Below are positions 1 to 4,447 of a stretch of DNA of 8,267 bases, piece after piece; position 1 is the stretch's first letter, and every line of letters starts with the position of its first letter. The stretch is from 2-12-FULL-60-25 sp964638165 (GTDB lineage: Bacteria > Patescibacteriota > Patescibacteriia > 2-12-FULL-60-25), in assembly GCA_964638165.1 (NCBI GenBank), contig CAZWYJ010000053.1:1-8267 (forward strand), given 5' to 3'. The translations under genes and the position numbers were made by a program. The notes beneath the pieces are model-generated. The model was not told the origin of the DNA. It did not search any database and saw nothing but the letters and a program-made list of their open reading frames with translations.

Positions 1-445
1 CTTTTGGCATGTTCAGCGATTCAAAAGCGAACCAGTCCCAGTCCACTTCCGGATGCCGCACGCGCGAGAATCCGACATGATCAAAAATCTCCATGATCTC
101 ACGGATCGCCTGCGTCACCATGTGCAGATGCCCCTTCGGCGGACGCTCTCCCGGTTCCGTCACATCCGCCCAATCCTTCTCCGCGAGCTCTGCATGCGCC
201 GAGGTCGTAAAAATCTTGCGCCGTTCTAAAATCGCAGACTCGCCTTCCACCTTTACCTCATTCGCGCGGGCGCCCACGGCCTTGCGCTGATCCGCCGGAA
301 TCGTTCCAAGCTGACGGAGGATCGTCGTCAACTCCCCTTTCCGACCAAGATACTTGGTCTCAATCTCTTCCAATTCCGCCATGGAACCGGCATCCGAAAC
401 AGCCTTCAGAAGCCCTAAACGCAATGACTCGATCTGATCCAGCAT
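1..445 (-). CDS. pheS: Phenylalanyl-tRNA synthetase alpha subunit, N-terminal part (cut by window edge)
   Basis: This is the first 148 residues of the alpha chain of the (alpha-beta)2 class II synthetase that charges tRNA-Phe in the cytoplasm. The N-terminal helical arm is recognisable, including YLGRKGELT at residues 32-40, which matches the family's LGxKGxLT. It is followed by the start of the class II core, with GHLHMVTQAIREIMEIF at 105-121 and HPEVDWDWFAFESLNMP at 131-147. The latter corresponds to the family stretch usually written GPExEDDYxNFDALNIP. Here the aspartate-rich segment is replaced by DWDWF, a mild divergence. The rest of the catalytic core lies beyond base 1. The start is the ATG at 445-443: it gives the expected N-terminus, and no SD precedes it. 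A promoter candidate at 455-483 would make the message nearly leaderless. pheT would be expected further downstream but is outside the window. Confidence 0.93.
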   Translation of the reverse strand, partial: MLDQIESLRLGLLKAVSDAGSMAELEEIETKYLGRKGELTTILRQLGTIPADQRKAVGARANEVKVEGESAILERRKIFTTSAHAELAEKDWADVTEPGERPPKGHLHMVTQAIREIMEIFDHVGFSRVRHPEVDWDWFAFESLNMPK

Positions 446-454
446 AATGCTGAT

Positions 455-483
455 ATCTTACACGAAATGCGCGATTTTGCCAG
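455..483 (-). promoter_or_regulatory. Candidate sigma70-type promoter of pheS, nearly leaderless
   Basis: On the minus strand CTGGCA (483-478, 4 of 6 matches to TTGACA) lies 17 bp from TAAGAT (460-455, 4 of 6 to TATAAT), with TG directly before the -10. Transcription would start near base 448, about three bases before the pheS ATG at 445. This fits the lack of any SD in front of pheS. The -35 lies in the foot of the perfect palindrome at 479-515. The call rests on consensus matching only. Confidence 0.4.
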
Positions 484-515
484 TAGGGACACGCCGGTGG
501 CGTGTCCCTACTGGC
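479..515. repeat. Perfect 17-bp palindrome, GTAGGG type
   Basis: The arm GCCAGTAGGGACACGCC at 479-495 is followed by the 3-nt loop GGT and its exact reverse complement at 499-515. Part of the element is repeated immediately beyond it: CCGGTGGCGTG occurs at 494-504 and again at 517-527. It lies 34 bp upstream of the pheS ATG and its foot overlaps the candidate -35. With the related palindrome at 6033-6075 it looks like a REP/MITE-type element. No U-run follows in the direction of pheS, so it is a poor intrinsic terminator. Confidence 0.8.
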
Positions 516-546
516 ACCGGTGGCGTGACTCTGATCCACACCCATC

Positions 547-586
547 CCTGCCCGCAACGCCTCGCGGACTCGGCTTGCGTGGCGGG
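547..586. repeat. Imperfect GC-rich hairpin (CCTGCCCGC type)
   Basis: Arms 547-561 and 572-586 pair with two single-base bulges (c558 and t580) around a 10-nt loop. The left arm begins CCTGCCCGC, as does the hairpin at 3663-3701, and both right arms end in a GGCGGG-like run, so the two may belong to one repeat family. The function is unknown. Confidence 0.55.
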
Positions 587-595
587 CGGGCCCGG

Positions 596-619
596 CCCTT
601 CCCTGAGTACAGGGAAGGG
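596..619. repeat. Perfect 10-bp hairpin with 4-nt loop
   Basis: CCCTTCCCTG at 596-605 and CAGGGAAGGG at 610-619 are exact reverse complements around the loop AGTA. No U-rich run follows on either strand, so it is not a standard terminator. It belongs to the cluster of structured repeats upstream of pheS. Confidence 0.6.
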
Positions 620-755
620 AGCTCGCTATGAAAGGGGTATACGCTTTTGAGAGCCCCTTATTCCGCTAAGGATACGGCGTTGAACCCCCTACCGGACGTA
701 GTGACGCGATGCCCGAAAAAGGATGAATGATATGAGAGAGCAAAAAACGACAGGA

Positions 756-870
756 CCTCTCAAAAAGGATGGATTGCACTGCGCTGGAGCGAAGAAATTC
801 GCGAGCCGTACACAACGGTACGGTGAGCGAATTTCTGAGTGAAGCGCAAGCAAGACGCCTTTTTGAGAGG
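756..870 (-). repeat. Long hairpin element, copy 1 of a two-member family
   Basis: The outer arms are perfect: CCTCTCAAAAAGG (756-768) against CCTTTTTGAGAGG (858-870). The core is a second stem, 793-811 against 818-836, with 16 of 19 positions paired and the tip CCGTAC-acaacg-GTACGG. Between core and right arm is TGAGTGAAGC (836-845), followed by 14 nt and a T-run. The same block with the same spacing occurs in the element at 3774-3802. It lies 85 bp past the stop of the cysteine-rich gene. It may be a mobile palindrome that also acts as a terminator. Orientation is given relative to the upstream gene. Confidence 0.65.
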
Positions 871-885
871 TTCTCGAAACCGAAA

Positions 886-923
886 CGCTCCGCCCAAGGG
901 ATAGATAACCCGAGGACGGAGCG
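886..923 (-). terminator. Possible terminator of the cysteine-rich gene
   Basis: CGCTCCG (886-892) and CGGAGCG (917-923) form a perfect 7-bp stem, with GGG/CCC pairing possible inside the loop. Read on the minus strand, the stem begins 32 bases after the stop codon and is followed by TTTCGGTTTCG, a weak and interrupted U-tract. Placement fits a terminator, but the U-tract is poor. Confidence 0.4.
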
Positions 924-955
924 TGACGAAGATTTGAGGGAAGGAAGAGAAACGC

Positions 956-2035
956 CTAGGCGGACCGGAACAACGAGACCTCATTCGGCAGAACCGTGAT
1001 CTCGCGTGGAAGGATGACCAGGAGCGTTTTGCCACAGAGCAGCGCATGACGCAAGCCGAGCTCCATCATTCCGAGATGGATCCATACCTTCAAGGGGTGT
1101 TGCGGCCTGAACAACGGCCAACCTCTTCCGGTAAGGGTCTGCTCCAGATGATCCGACTCGCAACACCGCGAAAAGTTCGCGTATTCCGGAAGGATATTGC
1201 CATACAGCCACTGCTCGAGCCGCTTGCCGTTTTCGCACACCCTTTGCGGCGCATACAAGCCATCGCCGAACTGCGAACCCTGCAAGATCCGAAAATCACG
1301 CGGGCGATCGGATAGGATGAGCGTCACGTGCGGACAGGAGCACGTCACCTGTTCGTCTTCTTCATACAAACACGTGTTATTCCTCGCACACTCGTCCGCC
1401 TCGGATACGCACGCATCCCACACGCGCCAGAATAATTCGATAAGCGTCTGGCGCGCGGCCTTAACCCGTTCCACATCCCGACCGGCTTTCCAAGTACGAA
1501 GCAAAGCACTGCAGAGAACCGCATCGGTCAATGGGCGAGCTGTGACAGCAGAAATGCCCGAAGCAGAGCGCATGGACGGCTCGACCACGATGATCTCGCG
1601 ATCGCCATCCGCATGATCCGGCAGAACGATCACCTGCTCACCTCGGCCAGCGCCGAAGAGCCTCGACGCGATACCGAGCGTATCCTGACAGAATGCAGGG
1701 ACCGCATCCGTGATCACCGCCTCCGCAACGCATGATCGGACGATCCTTGGACGATCACTACGCTCAAAACATGAACGATCACCGCCAAACCAGCGTCCGC
1801 GCAAGAAATCGAACCAAAAGTCCGCCGGCCCATTCGAGTGAGCTTCATGATCCATGATGCGCTCGATCTTCGCACGGAGCTCGCTCAGCGTGCATTGGCC
1901 TCCTACCTGATCCGAAAGTGCCGGGTGCAGGCACGCGAGAATGACGGTCGCCTTGTAACGATCCAGCAGTTCAGCGGCATACTTTTTAGCCGCCTCCTGT
2001 TCTTGCAATGCACTCTTCAAAGCAGTTCTTTCCAT
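956..2035 (-). CDS. Unrecognised cysteine-rich protein
   Basis: I do not recognise this 359-residue protein. It starts with a charged helix (MERTALKSALQEQEAAKKY) that could be a short coiled coil. It shows no signal peptide and no clear membrane segment. It has 15 cysteines, five clustered at residues 209, 216, 222, 232 and 234; the cluster ends in CSCPH, which could bind metal but matches no finger I know. The start is the ATG at 2035-2033, chosen because GGGAGG lies 8 nt upstream. A GTG at 2065 in the same frame is possible but has no SD. This is the only visible start in the window with a strong SD. The gene follows rseP on the same strand with an 89-bp gap, and a hairpin able to hide the SD lies in that gap. 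It is called coding because it is by far the longest open frame here and has a well-placed SD. The last residues may derive from repeat sequence. Confidence 0.65.
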   Translation of the reverse strand: MERTALKSALQEQEAAKKYAAELLDRYKATVILACLHPALSDQVGGQCTLSELRAKIERIMDHEAHSNGPADFWFDFLRGRWFGGDRSCFERSDRPRIVRSCVAEAVITDAVPAFCQDTLGIASRLFGAGRGEQVIVLPDHADGDREIIVVEPSMRSASGISAVTARPLTDAVLCSALLRTWKAGRDVERVKAARQTLIELFWRVWDACVSEADECARNNTCLYEEDEQVTCSCPHVTLILSDRPRDFRILQGSQFGDGLYAPQRVCENGKRLEQWLYGNILPEYANFSRCCESDHLEQTLTGRGWPLFRPQHPLKVWIHLGMMELGLRHALLCGKTLLVILPREITVLPNEVSLFRSA

Positions 2036-2039
2036 GACA

Positions 2040-2091
2040 AAAACCTCCCGTTTCTTCTTCCTCACGATTGAGAAGGAGCTAAGGAGGTCTT
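2040..2091 (-). promoter_or_regulatory. SD-sequestering stem upstream of the cysteine-rich gene
   Basis: In minus-strand RNA, bases 2091-2082 (containing AGACCUCC) can pair with 2049-2040 (containing GGAGGUUU) over ten positions including two G-U pairs. This covers the whole SD. Inside the loop a smaller hairpin can form (2074-2069 with 2064-2059, loop AUCG). The SD side runs into UUUUUG, so the same fold also resembles a terminator for transcripts coming from rseP. The structure was derived by hand, without energy calculation. Confidence 0.5.
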
Positions 2092-2115
2092 ATCAGGAAT
2101 CGAAAAAGATTTCAA
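2087..2115 (-). promoter_or_regulatory. Candidate promoter of the cysteine-rich gene
   Basis: On the minus strand TTGAAA (2115-2110, 5 of 6 to consensus) lies 17 bp from TAAGAC (2092-2087, 3 of 6). A start near base 2080 would leave out most of the arm that hides the SD. It begins inside the short gap after the rseP stop at 2125. The -10 is weak, so this is tentative. Confidence 0.33.
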
Positions 2116-2124
2116 GCGATGAAC

Positions 2125-3246
2125 CTACCCGAAGAACTTCCACACATCACGGGCCGTGATGAGAATGACGAGCACGATCAAAAGCAAAAATGCAATATTA
2201 TGAATGACGGCTTCGACATCACGCTTCACCGGCTTCCGGCGGATCGCTTCGACGATTAGAAAGACCGCGCGACCACCATCGAGCGCCGGGATTGGAAGAA
2301 AGTTGAGAACCGCGAGATTGATCGAGAGGATCGCCGAAAACTGCAAGAGCGGAAGAATCCCCTGTTTCGCCACCTGACCCGCGAGGACGGCAATGCCGAC
2401 CGGGCCCGAAACGGATTCGATCGTCTCTCCACCGCCACGGAACAGATCGCGGAATAATCCGACGAAAGCCATCACAACCTGCTTGGTATATTCCCCGGTG
2501 ACGCGTACGCCGTTCACGATAGCAAGATGAATCGGATATCGAACCCTCCCGGAATCCGCCAGCGATACGCCGAGCGCAACTTTTCCCATACTCTCGACGT
2601 ATCGAGGGGTGATCGTGAGAACCGTATCTTGCTCAGACCGACGAACCGTAAGCGTGATCGTCGAGGTTCCGTATCCGGCAATCAACTGTTGCGCATCGCT
2701 GAGCGTCGCAGGCTCTGCGTCCCCAATCCGGACAATGGCATCCATGGACTGAATGCCACCTTCCGCAGCCACGCTTCCGGGCAAGGTATCAACGATGAGC
2801 ACCTCCCGTTTATCAATGATGGCGCCGGCCGGAAGATTATCGAGAATTGCGGGAATACCCATCATGAATCCGATGCTCAAAAATACGGCTGCGAGCGCCC
2901 AGTTCATAAAAACGCCGGCGGAAATCACGATGAGCCTCTGCCACACCGGACGCGCATGGAGCGCATCCTTATCCCGATTCTCCCCCTCTTCGCCTTTGAT
3001 GCGCACAAAGCCTCCGATCGGCAACCAGTTTAGTGACCAGATCGTATTCGCGTACGAAGACTGATCGCCCCGCTTCACTCTGCGCCACTTCCCGTCTACG
3101 CGAACGAATCCGATCGCTCGTGGCGGAAAGCCGTATCCGAATTCTTCCGCTTTTATTTTGAACAGTCTGGCAGCGAAATAGTGCCCAGCCTCATGGACGA
3201 GGATGAGAACGGACAAAACCACGAAGAATGCGATGACAGCGAGCAT
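2125..3246 (-). CDS. rseP: RseP-like site-2 membrane metalloprotease
   Basis: This is a 373-residue intramembrane zinc protease of the site-2 (M50) family. Members cut membrane-bound anti-sigma factors or leftover signal peptides inside the cytoplasmic membrane. The first membrane segment carries HEAGH at residues 18-22 (zinc histidines and catalytic glutamate). A loop with a GGFVRIKGE motif (78-86) precedes a second membrane segment around 103-130. One PDZ-like domain lies near 145-215, then GPVGI at 281-285. The third zinc-ligand motif NFLPIPALDGG is at 315-325, and a last membrane helix at 349-364. A single PDZ domain and this length are shorter than E. coli RseP (two PDZ domains) and usual for many other bacteria. 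The start is the ATG at 3246-3244, which puts HEAGH in the first helix. An upstream in-frame extension to 3333 would be translated from repeat DNA and is rejected. No SD is visible. No anti-sigma partner is in the window. Confidence 0.92.
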   Translation of the reverse strand: MLAVIAFFVVLSVLILVHEAGHYFAARLFKIKAEEFGYGFPPRAIGFVRVDGKWRRVKRGDQSSYANTIWSLNWLPIGGFVRIKGEEGENRDKDALHARPVWQRLIVISAGVFMNWALAAVFLSIGFMMGIPAILDNLPAGAIIDKREVLIVDTLPGSVAAEGGIQSMDAIVRIGDAEPATLSDAQQLIAGYGTSTITLTVRRSEQDTVLTITPRYVESMGKVALGVSLADSGRVRYPIHLAIVNGVRVTGEYTKQVVMAFVGLFRDLFRGGGETIESVSGPVGIAVLAGQVAKQGILPLLQFSAILSINLAVLNFLPIPALDGGRAVFLIVEAIRRKPVKRDVEAVIHNIAFLLLIVLVILITARDVWKFFG

Positions 3247-3265
3247 AACGGAGATCGTAGCAAAT

Positions 3266-3283
3266 AGTCGTAGAGTCGTGAAG
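3266..3283 (-). repeat. Tandem AGTCGT motif upstream of rseP
   Basis: AGTCGTAGAGTCGTGAAG matches 16 of 18 bases of the motif at 6846-6863. On the minus strand the repeat ends 19 bases before the rseP ATG, in the same orientation as the copy that lies 7 bases before the murI ATG. Unlike the murI copy, I found no matching inverted arm beside it. Confidence 0.5.
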
Positions 3284-3343
3284 CATGTCCCGCCGTGCCC
3301 GCCTCTGGCGGGAGCACATCCGAGGGATCGCACAGGGGGGCGC

Positions 3344-3603
3344 GGATCGCAGGGCGCGAAAATTCACCACGCCCCGCGCGCTCTTTCGTCATCCTGAGCG
3401 CTAAAAGACTGCGGAGTACGCAAAGGCTTGCCGCGAAGAGCCTGCCCTGAGTGCACACGAAGGGACCCCTTGGGAGCCGAGCGGCTTCTTCATTTTTTGA
3501 GAACCTTCTCAACATCAAAGGGGTCCTTCGCGATGTGATCCCTGCGGACTCTTTTTCTTTAGCGCTCAGGATGACGGAAGTGGGGGCTCGCACCCCGCGA
3601 TCC
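3344..3603. repeat. 260-bp nested palindrome built on TCATCCTGAGCG
   Basis: Four pairs of inverted arms are nested around one centre. The outermost are 3344-3359 with 3588-3603 (14 of 16). Next are 3387-3405 with 3558-3576 (19 of 19 exact, containing GTCATCCTGAGCGCTAAA). Then 3458-3471 with 3518-3530 (one base deleted), and last TTGAGAA-cc-TTCTCAA at 3497-3512. TCATCCTGAGCG-type sequences recur between genes in many bacterial genomes and generate spurious peptides such as ALRMT. No transposase frame is inside, so it is best read as a non-autonomous palindromic element or decayed pair of elements. Confidence 0.7.
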
Positions 3604-3626
3604 ATGACTCGCGCTACACTGCCCTC

Positions 3627-3813
3627 AGGAGCTTTTAAAAAACGATGAGTCGCGACGGGCTGCCTGCCCGCCATTGCTTCGCGCAGGCGATGGCAGGCGG
3701 GGAGCGAAGTGAGCCTGTCCCGAGGCTTTTGCGAGGGAACGAAGACGTATGCAACATACGTTGAGGAGTTTTTTGAGTGAAGCCCTAGCGAATCGCGTTT
3801 TTTAGAAGCTCCT
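3627..3813 (-). repeat. Long hairpin element, copy 2, with a nested hairpin
   Basis: The outer arms are imperfect: AGGAGCTTTTAAAAAACG (from 3627) against CGTTTTTTAGAAGCTCCT (ending at 3813), with one mismatch in 18 bases (3627-3644 vs 3796-3813). A perfect inner hairpin ACGTATG-caa-CATACGT is at 3745-3761. TGAGTGAAGC (3774-3783), 14 further bases and a T-run follow, as in the element at 756-870. Between about 3654 and 3735 an extra GC-rich hairpin (arms 3663-3679 and 3685-3701) makes this copy longer than the other, as if one repeat had landed in another. The element begins at the base directly after the cobO stop codon and may serve as its terminator. Confidence 0.65.
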
Positions 3814-4380
3814 TTAATAGTCCAACCCGTCCCGTGCCGGTACCCCACGATAGAAATAGTGTTTCACGAGCGTCATGTCCGTCACGAGATCCGCCAGCTC
3901 TTTGAAAGCCTCCGGGCAATTGCGCCCGGTGAGAATGACTTCGACCATCTCCGGCTTTCCTCGCAGGAGTTCGACAACATGACCGACATCCAGCATCCCT
4001 AAATCCGTGGTCGAATTAATCTCATCGAGGATGATGAGCCGATGCTCCCCTTTCTCAAAAAGTTCCCGGACGATCGCGAGCCCGCGCTCGGCCTCTGCCC
4101 GATCCTCGTCCATCACGCCGAAACGAAACTTGTTCGTGACCGGATCAATGCGATCCATCCCCGTGGGATGAAGCGAAACGAGGTCGGCGAAACGCGATGC
4201 GAGCACCTCCCGCTCCGCGTAATGCGTTCCGCCTTTGTCGAAGTAGACGAAAGCCACTTTCCAGCCTTTGGCGAGCGCACGCATCGCGGTCCCGAGCGCA
4301 GCCGTGGTCTTGCCCTTCCCGTTTCCAGTAAAGACCTGGATGAGGCCGATGGACTTAGGAGATCGAGCGTGGGAAGACAT
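3814..4380 (-). CDS. cobO: CobO/BtuR-type corrinoid adenosyltransferase, divergent
   Basis: This 188-residue cytoplasmic P-loop enzyme is of the CobO/BtuR family, which transfers adenosyl from ATP to cob(I)alamin or cob(I)yrinate diamide. Visible motifs are the P-loop GNGKGKTT at 19-26, VYFDKG at 45-50 (family: QFIKG), the Walker B-like LIILDE at 115-120, and the family signature VILTGRNCPEAFKELADLVT at 148-167, followed by KHYFYRGVPARDGLDY at the C-terminus (family: KHxxxxGxxAxxGIEY). The usual GxGFTW motif, expected before the DxxxA helix, is not present; the stretch TGMDRIDPVTNKFRFG takes its place. No other cobalamin gene is in the window, so salvage of scavenged corrinoid, for example for a B12-dependent ribonucleotide reductase, is an inference. 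The start is the ATG at 4380, without SD. The 67-bp gap to the upstream gene includes an AT-rich stretch that may hold a promoter. Confidence 0.86.
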   Translation of the reverse strand: MSSHARSPKSIGLIQVFTGNGKGKTTAALGTAMRALAKGWKVAFVYFDKGGTHYAEREVLASRFADLVSLHPTGMDRIDPVTNKFRFGVMDEDRAEAERGLAIVRELFEKGEHRLIILDEINSTTDLGMLDVGHVVELLRGKPEMVEVILTGRNCPEAFKELADLVTDMTLVKHYFYRGVPARDGLDY

Positions 4381-4447
4381 ACCCGTAAAATTTCAGACCA
4401 CAAATTCCAAACTTCAAACAAGCGCGAGCGCTGCGTGTTGGAATGCG
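4381..4447 (-). promoter_or_regulatory. AT-rich leader of cobO
   Basis: The cobO leader, on the minus strand, reads TTTGAAGTTTGGAATTTG followed by a second AT-rich run (GAAATTTTAC), clearly richer in A and T than the genes around it. TTGAAG could serve as a -35, but no good -10 stands at the right distance. A very short GC hairpin (4421-4432) just precedes it. It is a likely place for a promoter, without a firm assignment. Confidence 0.25.

Larger units (their letters stand above)
446..955. other. 510-bp intergenic region filled with hairpins, no convincing gene
   Basis: This gap lies between the cysteine-rich gene and pheS. From low to high coordinates it holds the pheS promoter candidate, a perfect 17-bp palindrome, an imperfect GC-rich hairpin (547-586), a perfect 10-bp hairpin (596-619), an otherwise unassigned stretch (620-755), a long hairpin element (756-870) and a terminator-like hairpin (886-923). 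Short open frames crossing it on both strands are arginine/serine-rich and follow the repeats rather than a protein pattern, so I treat them as non-coding. Confidence 0.7.
3247..3813. other. 567-bp intergenic region made of nested repeats
   Basis: The gap between cobO and rseP holds a tandem AGTCGT motif (3266-3283), a small hairpin CCCGCC-tct-GGCGGG (3298-3312), a 260-bp nested palindrome (3344-3603) and a long hairpin element (3627-3813) that itself contains another hairpin. Open frames exist across it, the longest on the minus strand at 3153-3848. Their residues simply spell out the repeats (for example LRSLLALRMT and VILSAKE), and one runs into both flanking genes out of frame. I see no gene here. 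Confidence 0.75.

Noticed and set aside
628..669. 13-codon plus-strand frame (MKGVYAFESPLFR) with an SD-like GGGAG six bases upstream
   Set aside because: It is too short to judge. The SD-like bases are part of a perfect hairpin arm (610-619) and the frame runs through repeat sequence. It is on the opposite strand to all genes, so not a pheS leader peptide.
446..760. T-box riboswitch or leader peptide control of pheS
   Set aside because: I could not find a T-box consensus or a phenylalanine-rich leader frame on the minus strand, and the promoter candidate would leave almost no leader.
1197..1616. 139-residue plus-strand open frame opposite the cysteine-rich gene
   Set aside because: Its composition is dominated by Ser, Arg and Thr, as expected from the antisense of a coding frame. 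It has no SD or recognisable motif and does not cover the full opposite gene.
3247..3333. Upstream extension of rseP by 29 residues
   Set aside because: The extension would be encoded by the tandem AGTCGT motif and a GC hairpin, and would put a charged tail before the first membrane helix. The ATG at 3246 matches the family's usual start close to HEAGH.
3153..3848. 231-residue minus-strand open frame between and over cobO and rseP
   Set aside because: It overlaps both genes out of frame, and its residues are translations of the palindromic repeats (ALRMT, VILSAKE types). There is no start signal and no protein-like pattern.
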